In this document: positions 8,387 to 18,604 of the stretch, in pieces
Position numbering within the stretch: position 1 is the stretch's first letter
How the letters are laid out: each line of letters begins with the position of its first letter
From: Pseudomonas cedrina subsp. cedrina
Lineage (GTDB): Bacteria; Pseudomonadota; Gammaproteobacteria; Pseudomonadales; Pseudomonadaceae
Direction of reading: 5' to 3'
NCBI RefSeq assembly: GCF_001983175.1
Contig: NZ_MNPW01000005.1
Location: forward strand, 186,001 to 250,000
DNA: 64,000 bases
Notes under the pieces: generated by a model
Told to the model about the DNA's origin: nothing
What the model saw: only the letters and a program-made list of their open reading frames with translations
Databases searched by the model: none
Made by a program: the position numbers and the translations under genes

Positions 8387-10602
8387 CCGACAATACGTCC
8401 TCCACGCCCTTCGTCGAAGGGCGCGCTGAACAGCGCCTGAATGCCGCCATTGCACGCTTCAATCGCTGGCCTGCGGTTCTGCGTACGGTGCTGGTTATTG
8501 CCAGTAGCGTGCTCGGTGGCTTGCTGCTGCTAGCCATCATTTGCGCGCCGCTGGACTTGTTCACCCAATGCCTGTTTGCCGCCATTTGCTTCGCGGTGGT
8601 GCTGGTGCTGCGCAAGATTCCGGGGCGCCTGGCGATACTCGCGCTGGTGGTGCTGTCGCTGGTGGCGTCGTTACGCTACATGTTCTGGCGGCTCACCTCG
8701 ACCCTGGGTTTCGAAACCTGGGTTGATATGCTCTTCGGCTACGGCCTGGTGGCCGCCGAGTTCTACGCCCTCATTGTGCTCATCTTTGGCTACGTGCAAA
8801 CCGCCTGGCCATTGCGTCGCACGCCAGTATGGCTCAAGACCGAGCCGGAAGAGTGGCCGACGGTCGACGTGTTTATCCCCACCTATAACGAAGCCCTGAG
8901 CATCGTAAAGCTGACCATCTTTGCCGCCCAGGCGATGGACTGGCCCAAGGACAAACTGCGCGTCCACGTGCTGGATGACGGCCGCCGTGACGACTTCCGC
9001 GACTTCTGCCGCAAGGTCGGCGTGAACTACATCCGCCGCGACAACAACCTCCACGCCAAAGCCGGTAATCTCAACGAAGCGTTGAAAGTCACCGACGGCG
9101 AATACGTCGCCCTGTTTGACGCCGACCACGTGCCCACGCGCTCCTTCCTGCAGGTGAGCCTGGGCTGGTTCCTGAAAGATCCGAAGCTGGCGATGCTGCA
9201 AACGCCGCACTTCTTCTTCTCGCCGGATCCGTTCGAGAAGAACCTCGACACCTTCCGCGCCGTGCCCAACGAGGGCGAGCTGTTCTACGGCCTGGTGCAG
9301 GACGGCAACGACCTGTGGAACGCCACTTTCTTCTGTGGTTCGTGTGCAGTGATCCGCCGCAAGCCGCTCCTGGAAATCGGCGGCGTGGCCGTCGAGACTG
9401 TGACCGAAGACGCCCACACCGCGCTCAAGCTCAACCGCCTGGGCTACAACACCGCTTATCTGGCGATCCCGCAAGCGGCCGGCCTGGCGACGGAAAGCCT
9501 GTCGCGCCACATCAACCAGCGCATTCGTTGGGCGCGGGGCATGGCACAGATTTTCCGCACCGACAACCCGCTGCTTGGCAAAGGCCTGAAGTGGGGCCAG
9601 CGCATATGCTACGCCAACGCCATGCTGCACTTTTTCTACGGTCTGCCGCGCCTGGTCTTCCTCACCGCGCCGTTGGCCTACCTGATTTTCGGCGCCGAGA
9701 TATTCCACGCGTCAGCATTGATGATCGTTGCTTATGTGTTGCCGCACTTGGTGCATTCAAGCCTGACCAACTCGCGTATCCAGGGGCGTTTCCGTCACTC
9801 GTTCTGGAACGAGGTGTATGAAACGGTACTGGCCTGGTACATCCTGCCGCCGGTGCTGGTCGCACTAATCAACCCCAAGGCGGGTGGCTTCAACGTCACC
9901 GACAAGGGCGGCATCATCGACAAGCAATTCTTCGATTGGAAACTGGCGCGCCCGTACCTGGTGTTGTTGCTGGTGAACCTGGTCGGCCTGGGCTTCGGTA
10001 TCCATCAGTTGGTCTGGGGTGATGAGTCCACCGCTGTCACCGTTGCCATCAACATGACCTGGACCCTCTATAACCTGATCATCACCAGCGCCGCCGTGGC
10101 GGTCGCCTCCGAGACACGTCAGGTGCGCTCCGAACCGCGTGTGAGTGCCAAGCTGCCGGTGAGCGTGATCTGCGCCGACGGGCGTGTGCTTGACGGCATC
10201 ACCCAGGATTTTTCGCAGAACGGCTTTGGCCTGATCCTCGCCGATGGCCACTCCATCAGCCAGGGCGAACGGGTGCAGTTGGTGCTGTCGCGCAACGGTG
10301 AGGACAACCTGTTCCAGGCGCGGGTCGCGTTCAGCAAAGGTACACAGATTGGTGCGCAGTTCGAATCGCTGACCCTGCGCGAGCAAAGCGAACTGGTGCG
10401 CCTGACCTTCTCTCGCGCCGATACCTGGGCCGCCAGTTGGGGAGCCGGCCAGCCGGACACGCCGCTGGCGGCCCTGCGCGAAGTCGGCGGTATTGGCATT
10501 GGCGGGTTGTTCACTTTGTGCCGCGCCACCGTTCATGAATTACGTATGGCCCTGCGCCGCACTCCCTCACAACCGCTTGATACGCTGATGGACAAGCCAT
10601 GA
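8383..10602 (+). CDS. wssB: WssB, cellulose synthase catalytic subunit (BcsA)
   Basis: 739 aa processive family-2 glycosyltransferase of the inner membrane that polymerises UDP-glucose to beta-1,4-glucan and threads it through the membrane. Membrane segments flank the catalytic domain. Seen: VDVFIPTYNE (about 160), LDDGRRD (about 197), DADHVP (about 246), FFCGS, TEDAHT (about 340) and QRIRW (about 379), i.e. the D, DxD, TED and QxxRW motifs. A C-terminal PilZ domain has RSEPR (RxxxR, about 582-586) and DFSQNG (DxSxxG, about 609), so activation by c-di-GMP is expected. Start ATG at 8383 overlaps the wssA stop; the stop overlaps the wssC start. Confidence 0.97.
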   Translation: MTDNTSSTPFVEGRAEQRLNAAIARFNRWPAVLRTVLVIASSVLGGLLLLAIICAPLDLFTQCLFAAICFAVVLVLRKIPGRLAILALVVLSLVASLRYMFWRLTSTLGFETWVDMLFGYGLVAAEFYALIVLIFGYVQTAWPLRRTPVWLKTEPEEWPTVDVFIPTYNEALSIVKLTIFAAQAMDWPKDKLRVHVLDDGRRDDFRDFCRKVGVNYIRRDNNLHAKAGNLNEALKVTDGEYVALFDADHVPTRSFLQVSLGWFLKDPKLAMLQTPHFFFSPDPFEKNLDTFRAVPNEGELFYGLVQDGNDLWNATFFCGSCAVIRRKPLLEIGGVAVETVTEDAHTALKLNRLGYNTAYLAIPQAAGLATESLSRHINQRIRWARGMAQIFRTDNPLLGKGLKWGQRICYANAMLHFFYGLPRLVFLTAPLAYLIFGAEIFHASALMIVAYVLPHLVHSSLTNSRIQGRFRHSFWNEVYETVLAWYILPPVLVALINPKAGGFNVTDKGGIIDKQFFDWKLARPYLVLLLVNLVGLGFGIHQLVWGDESTAVTVAINMTWTLYNLIITSAAVAVASETRQVRSEPRVSAKLPVSVICADGRVLDGITQDFSQNGFGLILADGHSISQGERVQLVLSRNGEDNLFQARVAFSKGTQIGAQFESLTLREQSELVRLTFSRADTWAASWGAGQPDTPLAALREVGGIGIGGLFTLCRATVHELRMALRRTPSQPLDTLMDKP

Positions 10603-12872
10603 CCCTCACACCCTTTTTCGCGCGCGCTCACTCGCGTGCTGCACTTGTGTTGATGATCGCTTCGTTGCTGGGCCTGGGCCCGGTGGCGCAAGCGGCCGAC
10701 AAGCTGTCGATTGCTCCTGCTGCCGTGCAAGGTGCCGAGGACGGCTACAGCCTCACCCTCAAGCAGCTGGGTCGTCGCGATTCCATGAACCTGCAGGGTG
10801 TGGAATCGTCCGACAGCGTCAACTTCGATATCCGCGCCGACCAAGTGGTGACGGGCGCGCAACTGTTGCTCAACTACAGCTACTCGCCGGCGTTGCTCGC
10901 GGAGCTCTCGCAGATTAACGTGCTGGTCAATGACGAAGTCGCCGCCAGCCTGCCGTTGCCCAAGGAAGGCGCAGGCACTGTGCAGCAGACGCTGGTGCAG
11001 ATCCCGCCGCACCTGATCACCGAATTCAACCGCTTGCGGCTGCAGTTCATCGGTCACTACACCATGTCCTGCGAAGACCCGCTGCACAGCAGCCTATGGG
11101 CCAAAATCAGCAACACCAGCGAACTCAAAGTTCAGATCTCGCCGATCCTGTTGAAGGACGACCTGTCGCTGTTGCCCCTGCCATTTTTCGACAAGCGCGA
11201 TGCCCGTCAGGTCAGCCTGCCGTTCGTGTTTGCCACGGCACCGGACAACGCCACCCTGGAAGCCGCAGCCATCTTGTCGTCATGGTTCGGCGCGCTGGCC
11301 AGCTACCGGGGCGCAACCTTCCCGGCCACCCTGGGCGCCATCCCAGCCAAGGGCAATGCCATTGTGTTGGTCGTGAGCCCAGGCCCGATTGACGTGAACG
11401 GTTTGAAGGTAGCGCAAGCCACCGGCCCGAGCCTCAAGCTGATTGCCAATCCTAATGACCCGAACGGCAAGTTGCTGATTGTGTCGGGCCGCGATGGTGC
11501 CGAACTCAAGCGTGCCGCCACCGCCGTAGCGCTGGGCAGCCCGGTGTTGGCCGGCAACAGCGTGGTCATCGACCAGCTCGAAAGCCTCGCCCCGCGCCGT
11601 CCGTACGATGCGCCGAACTGGGTGCCAAGTGATCGTCCAGTGCGCCTGGGTGAGCTGGTCGATGTGAAAAAACTCAACGTGTCGGGCTACAACCCAGGCC
11701 CCATCAGCGTCGATTTCCGCCTGCCGCCCGACCTGTTCAACTGGCGTGAAGAGGGCGTGCCGCTGCACCTGAAATACCGCTACACGCCGCAACAGCAGTC
11801 GACCAATTCGTCGCTGCTGGTGGGCCTTGATGACCAGTTCATGAAAACCATGCCGCTGCCGTCTATCACCAGCCTGGCAGACGGCAATAACCTGCTGACC
11901 CTGATGGCCAAGGACAACACCCTGCCGCGTGAAGCCACCACGTTGCTGCCGATCAGTTCGGCCTCGCCCAAATCCAAGCTGCAGTTGCGCTTCATGTACG
12001 ACTACATCAAGGAAGGCGAATGCCGGGACATCATCGTCGACAACATGCGTGGTGCGATCGACCCGGATTCGACCCTGGACATCAGCCAGTACCAGCACTT
12101 CATCGCCATGCCTAACCTGGGCGTGTTCAACGACGCCGGTTTCCCGTTCACACGCCTGGCCGACCTCTCCGAATCGGCCGTCGTAATGCCTGACAATTTC
12201 GGCACTGAAGCGTTGAGCGCTTACCTCACTGTACTGGGCCGCTTCGGTGAATCAACCGGCTACCCGGCCACCGCGGTCAAAGTGGTGCAGGCCAAAGACG
12301 TGCAAAGCGTTGCCGACAAAGACCTGCTGGTATTGTCCTCGGGCAATGACCAGCCGTTACTCAAGCAGTGGCAACAGTACTTGCCGGCCACCGCCAATGG
12401 CCCGCAGCAGCACTTCAAGCTCTCTGATCTGCCGCGCTACGTTAGCAAATGGGTAAGCCCGGACGCTGAAGCCAACAAGCATTCCGCCAATGCGGCCGTC
12501 ACCTTTAACAGTACGAGCACCAACACCTGGTTCGCCGGCTTCGAGTCGCCGCTCAAGGCGGGCCGCAGCGTCGTATTGGTCGCCAGCAGCAAGCCGGAGG
12601 GGCTCAAGGCCGCGACGGCGGTGTTGATCGGTGGCGACGACTACGAGGACTCTATCCAGGGCAGCCTCGCGGTGGTGCAGGGCAAGCAGGTCAGTTCCCT
12701 GGTGGCTGACCAGCAGTACTATGTCGGCAAGCTCGGCGTGTTCAAGTATGTGCAGTGGCAGTTGTCGCAGAACCTGGGCTGGATGCTGGTCATTACCTTC
12801 CTCGGTCTGGCGATCGTGACGTGCCTGGTGTACCTGTCGCTGCGTGCCCGTGCAAAACGGCGGTTGGCATGA
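10599..12872 (+). CDS. wssC: WssC, cellulose synthase periplasmic subunit (BcsB)
   Basis: 757 aa. Periplasmic partner of BcsA: beta-rich carbohydrate-binding domains guide the nascent glucan and a C-terminal helix anchors and activates the synthase. Signal peptide to about residue 32 (LLGLGPVAQAADK), a long BcsB body (QLLLNYSYSPALLAELSQINVLVND is shortened here to its core LNYSYSPALLAELSQ), and a single C-terminal membrane helix (GWMLVITFLGLAIVTCLVYL) followed by a basic tail. ATGA overlap with wssB upstream and with wssD downstream shows translational coupling. Confidence 0.96.
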   Translation: MTLTPFFARAHSRAALVLMIASLLGLGPVAQAADKLSIAPAAVQGAEDGYSLTLKQLGRRDSMNLQGVESSDSVNFDIRADQVVTGAQLLLNYSYSPALLAELSQINVLVNDEVAASLPLPKEGAGTVQQTLVQIPPHLITEFNRLRLQFIGHYTMSCEDPLHSSLWAKISNTSELKVQISPILLKDDLSLLPLPFFDKRDARQVSLPFVFATAPDNATLEAAAILSSWFGALASYRGATFPATLGAIPAKGNAIVLVVSPGPIDVNGLKVAQATGPSLKLIANPNDPNGKLLIVSGRDGAELKRAATAVALGSPVLAGNSVVIDQLESLAPRRPYDAPNWVPSDRPVRLGELVDVKKLNVSGYNPGPISVDFRLPPDLFNWREEGVPLHLKYRYTPQQQSTNSSLLVGLDDQFMKTMPLPSITSLADGNNLLTLMAKDNTLPREATTLLPISSASPKSKLQLRFMYDYIKEGECRDIIVDNMRGAIDPDSTLDISQYQHFIAMPNLGVFNDAGFPFTRLADLSESAVVMPDNFGTEALSAYLTVLGRFGESTGYPATAVKVVQAKDVQSVADKDLLVLSSGNDQPLLKQWQQYLPATANGPQQHFKLSDLPRYVSKWVSPDAEANKHSANAAVTFNSTSTNTWFAGFESPLKAGRSVVLVASSKPEGLKAATAVLIGGDDYEDSIQGSLAVVQGKQVSSLVADQQYYVGKLGVFKYVQWQLSQNLGWMLVITFLGLAIVTCLVYLSLRARAKRRLA

Positions 12873-14065
12873 TGCGTCCAGCCGCTTGGGTTGTGGTGGG
12901 CGCCGCGTTGTTCGCGGGTGCGGCCCAGGCCCAGACGTGCGACGCGCAATGGCCGTTGTGGCAGAACTACGCCACGCGCTTTGTGCAGGATGACGGGCGA
13001 GTGCTGAACTCGTCCCTCAACCCCAGCGAAAGCAATTCCGAAGGTCAGTCCTACGCCATGTTCTTTGCCTTGGTGGGCAATGACCGTGCGCGCTTCGACA
13101 AGCTGTGGACCTGGACCAAGTCCAACATGGCCGGCAATGACATCGGCCATTACTTGTTCGGTTGGCTGTGGGGCAAGACCAAGGGCGGCGAGTGGGGCGT
13201 GATCGATGCCAACTCTGCCAGCGATGCCGACCTGTGGATCGCCTACGCGCTGCTTGAAGCTGCGCGTATCTGGAACGTGCCGCAGTACCGCAGCGACGCG
13301 CAGTTGGTGTTGGCTAACGTTGAAAAGACCCTGATCGTGCGCGTGCCGGGCCTGGGCAAGATGCTCTTGCCAGGGCCGGTGGGCTACGCCTACCCAGGCG
13401 GGTTGTGGCGTTTCAATCCCAGCTATCAAGTGCTGGCGCAGCTGCGACGCTTCCACAAAGAGCGTCCGAACGGCGGCTGGAATGAAGTGGCCGACAGCAA
13501 CGCGAAGATGCTGGCCGACCCGCACAGTAATCCCCATGGCTTTGCCGCCAACTGGGTCGGTTACCGCGCCACCAGCGCCAACACCGGCGTGTTTGTGGTC
13601 GATCCGTACTCCGACGACCTGGGCAGCTACGACGCGATCCGCACTTACCTCTGGGCCGGGATGACCGCCAAGGGCGATCCGCTCGCGGCGCCGATGCTCA
13701 AGGCGTTGGCGGGTATGTCACGTGCGACGGCGGCATCGGCCAATGGCCTGCCGCCGGAAAAAGTCCATGTACTGACCGGCGAAGTCGAGAAGAACAATGG
13801 CTATTCACCGCTGGGGTTCTCGGCGTCGGCCATGGTGTTTTTCCAGGCCAGGGGCGAGACCGCCCTGGCGCAGTTGCAAAAGCAGAAGCTCGACGACGTG
13901 CTGGGCAAGGCCATGGCCACCTCCGCGCCCGACACCGCGCAGCCGCTCTATTACGACTACATGCTTAGCCTGTTCGGCAAAGGTTTTGCCGATCAAAAAT
14001 ACCGCTTCGAACAGGACGGTACGGTCAAATTATTCTGGGAGGGCGCATGCGCCGCCACACGCTAG
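12869..14065 (+). CDS. wssD: WssD, periplasmic endo-beta-1,4-glucanase (BcsZ, GH8)
   Basis: 398 aa. Hydrolyses beta-1,4-glucan in the periplasm; in cellulose operons it trims or remodels the polymer and is needed for normal export. Signal peptide MMRPAAWVVVGAALFAGAAQA. GH8 features: SNSEGQSYAMFFAL with the presumed acid Glu near residue 57, and DANSASDADLWIAYALLEA with the family Asp. Two in-frame ATGs occur (12869 and 12872); the first overlaps the wssC stop. The 3' end overlaps wssE by 19 nt. Confidence 0.96.
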   Translation: MMRPAAWVVVGAALFAGAAQAQTCDAQWPLWQNYATRFVQDDGRVLNSSLNPSESNSEGQSYAMFFALVGNDRARFDKLWTWTKSNMAGNDIGHYLFGWLWGKTKGGEWGVIDANSASDADLWIAYALLEAARIWNVPQYRSDAQLVLANVEKTLIVRVPGLGKMLLPGPVGYAYPGGLWRFNPSYQVLAQLRRFHKERPNGGWNEVADSNAKMLADPHSNPHGFAANWVGYRATSANTGVFVVDPYSDDLGSYDAIRTYLWAGMTAKGDPLAAPMLKALAGMSRATAASANGLPPEKVHVLTGEVEKNNGYSPLGFSASAMVFFQARGETALAQLQKQKLDDVLGKAMATSAPDTAQPLYYDYMLSLFGKGFADQKYRFEQDGTVKLFWEGACAATR

Positions 14066-17000
14066 CCCTTGCGATATTGGCCACCCTGGCGTCCAGCGCC
14101 AGCCTGGCTGCATCCAGCGACCCACGAGCCTTGCTGATCGAGCAGGGCAACTATTGGCAGTCGAAGAAGAACCCCGAGCGGGCTCTGGAAAGCTGGCAAA
14201 AATTGCTCAGCATGAGCCCCGAACAGCCGGATGCGCTGTACGGTATCGGTCTGGTCCAAGTGCAACAACAGCACCCTGAAGAAGCGCAAAAATACCTGGC
14301 CCGCCTGCGCGCGATTTCGCCGCTGCCGCGCCAAGCCTTGCAGCTTGAGCAAGACATCGCCATCAACACGCCGGCCAATGCCCGATTGCTGGAGCAGGCC
14401 CGGGAGCTGGGCGAGCCGGTGGAAGAACGTGAAAAGGCCGTGGCGCTGTACCGCCAGATTTTTCAGGGGCGCCAGCCTCAGGGCCTGATCGCCCGCGAGT
14501 ATTACAACGTCCTGGCGTTTACGCCCAAAGGCACGGACGAAGGTATCTCCGGCCTGCAACGCGTGACGCGGGAGCGTCCGGATGACGCTATCGCCGCGCT
14601 GTTCCTGGCCCGTCACCTGACGCGTAACCCGTCGTCTCGTGTCGAAGGCATCCGCGCAATGGCGCGCCTGTCAACCGACAACGACGTGGGCGGCGCCGCC
14701 GACGAGGGCTGGCGCTTCGCGCTGGTCTGGCTGGGAGCGCCGAAGAGCGACCAGGTGCCGCTGTTCCAGCAGTTTCTGGCCAAGCACCCGGATGACACCG
14801 AGATCCGCGCGCTGATGAACAAAGGCATCGCCCAGGACAAGGGCGTTAGCGGCTGGCAGCGCGATCCGAAGTTGGTCAAGGCGTTCAACGCGCTGGACGA
14901 GGGCGACCTGAAAACCGCCGAGCCTCTGCTGGCGGCGCGCCTGGCGGAAAAATCCAATGATATGGATGCTCTCGGCGGCATGGGTGTGTTGCGTCAACAG
15001 CAGCAGCGTTTCAGCGAGGCCGAGAACTACTTGGCCCAGGCGACGCGCCTGCCTGGCGGTACGGCTTGGCAAAAGGCCCTGAGCGACGTGCGTTACTGGC
15101 GCTTGCTTAACGAGGCGCGCGACGCACAGGCCGCTGGCCGCAGTAGCCAGGCGCTTGACCTGGCAGCCCAGGCCGAGCGCCTGAACCCAGGCAGAGCCGA
15201 CGCCACCGTGGCCTTGGCTGGCTTCCAGGCCCAGGACAATCAACTCGACGCTTCCGAAGCCACCTACCGCAAAGTCCTGGCCCGCAACCCAGGCGACCCT
15301 GATGCGCTGAGTGGCTTGATCGGTGTGCTGTCCCAATCGGGCCGCCCGGATGAAGCGTTGAAGCTGATCGATTCGGTACCCCCGGCCGATCGCGCCAAGT
15401 TTTCTTCGACCGCGAAAATCAAAGCCATGCGTGCCACCCAATTGGGCAAGCTGGCAGATCAGCGTGGCGATTTGAAAGCGGCTCAGGCGGCTTACCAGCA
15501 GGCCCTCGACGCCGACCCGGAAAATCCCTGGACGCGTTTCGCCCTGGCGCGGGTTTACCTGCGCGACGGACAAATTCGCAACGCCCGCGCCTTGCTTGAC
15601 GGCCTGCTCAAGAGCCAGCCCAATCAGCCGGACGCGCTGTACACCAGCACGTTGCTGTCGGTCGAACTGGATGAGTGGAAGGCGGCCGATGCTACCTTGT
15701 CGCGCATCCCGGCCGGTCAACGCACCCCCGACATGAATGAGCTGGCGAACGATATCGCCTTGCACAAGCAAACCGAAATCGCGATTGAGACCGCCCGCCG
15801 TGGCCAGCGTCCTGAAGCGCTGGCCTTGCTGGGCCGCAGCGCAACGCTCGCCGGCAAAAAGCTCGAGCGCCTGGCGGTGTTGGCGTCGGCTTATGTGGAT
15901 GTGGGCGCGCCGGAGGAAGGCCTGCAGATCATGCAGGACGTGCTGCAAAAGACTTCGACCCCGACCGCTGACCAGAAGCTGCTTTATGCCAGCGTACTGC
16001 TCAAGGCCAACCATTACACCGAAGCCGGCGAAATCCTGCGTGACCTGCAGGGTCAGCCCTTAAATGAAGCCGGTCGCCAGCGCTACGAAGACCTGATTTT
16101 CCAATACCGGGTCAAGCAGGCCGATGCGCTGCGTGAGAAGAACGATCTGGTCGCGGCGTACGACATGCTCTCACCGGCCCTGGTCCAACGCCCCCACGAT
16201 ACGTCGGCCATTGGCGCACTGGCACGCATGTACGCGGCAGGTGGAGACGGCAAAAAAGCCATGGAGCTTTACCGTCCGCTGGTCCAGCAAAACCCCGACA
16301 ACGCACGCCTGCAACTGGGCCTGGCGGATATTGCTTTGAAGGGCGGTGATCGCAACCTCGCACAATCGGCCGTGGACAAGGCGCTGACGCTGGAACCAGG
16401 CAGTGCCGAGGTGCTGACCTCGGCGGCGGGTATCTACCGTGGGCTGGGTCGCAACAACGAAGCCACCGAATTGCTGCGCCGCGCGCTGGCCATCGAGAAC
16501 GCGCAGCGCGTGCAGGCGCGTTCGGCCCTGGCAGACGCTCAGGGCGTGACCTACAACCCGTTCGTGGGCTTGCCTGGCCAGCGTCGGCAGATCACCGACC
16601 TGGCGGTCGATCGCGGGACTGTGCCGCCGCCGATCGATGCACCGGCCAGCGTGATGCCTGGGCCTGTCGCGCCAGGCATTGCGGCAACTGCCGTGGCAGG
16701 CAACGACTACGCGCCGTCGAACGGCTTGAGTGGCCCGTTTGTGCCGCCAACTCGCATCGCAGCGCTGGACAACCCGACCTTGAGCCCGGCGCAACGTGCT
16801 CTGGACTCGATGTTGCGTGACCGTAGTGGTTATCTCGTGCAGGGCCTGAGCGTGCGCAGCAACAACGGCGAAAGCGGGTTGAGCCGCATGACCGATGTGG
16901 AGACGCCGTTTGAGGCGCGCATGCCGGTGGGTGATTACAATGTGGCGTTGCGTGTAACGCCGGTGAGTTTGAGTTCTGGCTCCGTCAAGGCCGTTTCAGA

Positions 17001-17925
17001 CACTCGCTTTGGCACAGGCAGCACAGGAGGTGCCGGTTCTCAGCGCGAAAATGGCGTGGGCCTGGCTGTGGCGGTGGAAAATCCGGGCGAAGGCCTCAAG
17101 GCCGACATCGGTGTCAGCCCGTTGGGCTTTACCTATGACACCGTCGTTGGTGGTGCGAGTGTGTCGCGACCATTCACCGAAGGCGGTAATTTGCGCTATG
17201 GCGTCAATGTTTCCCGGCGCCCAGTCACCGATAGCGTCACCTCTTTTGCCGGCTCCGAAGACAAGGCCACGGGCCGCAAGTGGGGCGGTGTGACCGCCAA
17301 CGGCGGCCGTGGCGAGTTGAGCTACGACAACCAGGAAGTGGGCGCTTACGGCTATGCGTCGCTGCACCAGTTGCTGGGCAACAACGTCGAAGCCAACACG
17401 CGCATGGAGTTGGGCAGCGGTGTCTACTGGTACCTGCGCAACACGCCCACCGACACTCTCACATTGGGCGTCAGCGGCATGGCCATGGGCTTCAAGGACA
17501 ACCAGGGGTTCTACACCTACGGCAATGGGGGCTACTTCAGCCCGCAACGCTTTTTCTCACTGGCTGTTCCGGTGCGCTGGGCGCAGAGCTTCGACCGTTT
17601 CAGCTATGAGTTGAAAAGTTCTGTGGGCGTGCAGCATATCGCGCAAGATGGCGCCGATTACTTCCCGACGGACAGTCGCCTGCAAGCCAATGCACCAACC
17701 CAAAGATACGACAGCAGCAGCAAGACCGGCATCGGCTACAGCCTCAACGCGGCCGCCGAATACCGTCTTACGTCACGCTTTTATCTGGGTGGCGAAGTCG
17801 GTGTCGACAACGCCCAGGATTATCGCCAGTACGTCGGCAACGCGTACCTGCGCTACCTGTTTGAAGACCTGAGCGGGCCAATGCCTCTGCCGGTCAGCCC
17901 TTACCGCTCGCCTTATTCGAATTGA
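14047..17925 (+). CDS. wssE: WssE, cellulose export outer-membrane protein (BcsC)
   Basis: 1292 aa. Exports cellulose across the outer membrane. A signal peptide (LAILATLASSASLAAS) is followed by a long array of TPR repeats over about residues 30-820 (repeats of the form A...L...P..P.AL..L.G...) that scaffold the periplasmic channel, then a linker and a C-terminal beta-barrel domain of about 350 residues (from about NGESGLSRMTDVETPFEARMP to YVGNAYLRYLFEDLSGP). The barrel carries the conserved BCSC_C tail. Start overlaps wssD. After its stop there is a short gap with AGGAG leading into the acetylation genes. Confidence 0.96.
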   Translation: MRRHTLALAILATLASSASLAASSDPRALLIEQGNYWQSKKNPERALESWQKLLSMSPEQPDALYGIGLVQVQQQHPEEAQKYLARLRAISPLPRQALQLEQDIAINTPANARLLEQARELGEPVEEREKAVALYRQIFQGRQPQGLIAREYYNVLAFTPKGTDEGISGLQRVTRERPDDAIAALFLARHLTRNPSSRVEGIRAMARLSTDNDVGGAADEGWRFALVWLGAPKSDQVPLFQQFLAKHPDDTEIRALMNKGIAQDKGVSGWQRDPKLVKAFNALDEGDLKTAEPLLAARLAEKSNDMDALGGMGVLRQQQQRFSEAENYLAQATRLPGGTAWQKALSDVRYWRLLNEARDAQAAGRSSQALDLAAQAERLNPGRADATVALAGFQAQDNQLDASEATYRKVLARNPGDPDALSGLIGVLSQSGRPDEALKLIDSVPPADRAKFSSTAKIKAMRATQLGKLADQRGDLKAAQAAYQQALDADPENPWTRFALARVYLRDGQIRNARALLDGLLKSQPNQPDALYTSTLLSVELDEWKAADATLSRIPAGQRTPDMNELANDIALHKQTEIAIETARRGQRPEALALLGRSATLAGKKLERLAVLASAYVDVGAPEEGLQIMQDVLQKTSTPTADQKLLYASVLLKANHYTEAGEILRDLQGQPLNEAGRQRYEDLIFQYRVKQADALREKNDLVAAYDMLSPALVQRPHDTSAIGALARMYAAGGDGKKAMELYRPLVQQNPDNARLQLGLADIALKGGDRNLAQSAVDKALTLEPGSAEVLTSAAGIYRGLGRNNEATELLRRALAIENAQRVQARSALADAQGVTYNPFVGLPGQRRQITDLAVDRGTVPPPIDAPASVMPGPVAPGIAATAVAGNDYAPSNGLSGPFVPPTRIAALDNPTLSPAQRALDSMLRDRSGYLVQGLSVRSNNGESGLSRMTDVETPFEARMPVGDYNVALRVTPVSLSSGSVKAVSDTRFGTGSTGGAGSQRENGVGLAVAVENPGEGLKADIGVSPLGFTYDTVVGGASVSRPFTEGGNLRYGVNVSRRPVTDSVTSFAGSEDKATGRKWGGVTANGGRGELSYDNQEVGAYGYASLHQLLGNNVEANTRMELGSGVYWYLRNTPTDTLTLGVSGMAMGFKDNQGFYTYGNGGYFSPQRFFSLAVPVRWAQSFDRFSYELKSSVGVQHIAQDGADYFPTDSRLQANAPTQRYDSSSKTGIGYSLNAAAEYRLTSRFYLGGEVGVDNAQDYRQYVGNAYLRYLFEDLSGPMPLPVSPYRSPYSN

Positions 17926-17941
17926 TTGATAGGAGTCATCC

Positions 17942-18604
17942 ATGCCTGTTTCCGCAATTGCCGGCCTGACCCTGCTGGTACTGGGCGAAAGCCATTTGAG
18001 CTTTCCCGACCACCTGCTTGACCCGTTGCAAACCAACCTGACGGCGCAAGGTGCCAAGGTTCACTCCATTGGTGCATGCGGTGCCGGGGCGGCCGACTGG
18101 ATTGTACCGAAGAAGCTCGATTGCGGCGCCGAAAACCTGCCGGGCGCCAAGCCGCAAGTGTTCGGCAAGAACGCCATGAGCACCACCCCGGTCAAGGACC
18201 TGATCGCCAAAGACAAGCCGGACCTCGTCGTGATCATCATCGGCGACACCATGGCCTCCTACCCGGACCCGCAGTTCCCCAAAGTCTGGGCATGGAAAAG
18301 CGTGACCTCGCTGACTAAGGCCATCAGCGAAACCGGCACCAAGTGCGTTTGGGTCGGCCCGGCCTGGGGCAAGGTCGGCAGCCTGTACAAGAAGGATGAC
18401 GCGCGTACCAAGCTGATGTCGCAGTTCCTCGCCTCCAACGTGGCGCCGTGCACCTACATCGATTCGCTGACCTTCTCCAAGCCAGGCCAGTGGGTCACCA
18501 CCGACGGCCAGCACTTCACCATCGACGGCTATCAGAAGTGGGCCAAGGCCATCGGCGGTGCACTGGCGGCATTGCCTGCAGACGCTGTGAAGGGAGCCAA
18601 ATGA
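17942..18604 (+). CDS. wssF: WssF, SGNH-like accessory protein of cellulose acetylation
   Basis: 220 aa; ATG at 17942 with AGGAG. First gene of the acetylation module; its proposed role in SBW25 is to help present acyl groups to WssG-I. An SGNH-hydrolase-like fold is suggested by LVLGESHLS near the N-terminus (GES replaces the usual GDS, about 15-17), VVIIIGDTMAS in the middle, and TDGQHFTIDG near the C-terminus with a DxxH arrangement (about 187-190). No signal peptide is obvious at the chosen start, unlike WssG and WssI. Catalytic activity is therefore inference. The stop overlaps the wssG start. Confidence 0.88.
   Translation: MPVSAIAGLTLLVLGESHLSFPDHLLDPLQTNLTAQGAKVHSIGACGAGAADWIVPKKLDCGAENLPGAKPQVFGKNAMSTTPVKDLIAKDKPDLVVIIIGDTMASYPDPQFPKVWAWKSVTSLTKAISETGTKCVWVGPAWGKVGSLYKKDDARTKLMSQFLASNVAPCTYIDSLTFSKPGQWVTTDGQHFTIDGYQKWAKAIGGALAALPADAVKGAK

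Noticed and set aside
8671-9708. Long antisense frame within wssB, and similar ones opposite wssI/wssH (19662-21545), gpmI (51390-52925) and typA (63130-63900)
   Set aside because: Mirror images of strong codon bias; no ribosome-binding sites and no recognisable protein sequence, while the opposite strands encode well-known families.
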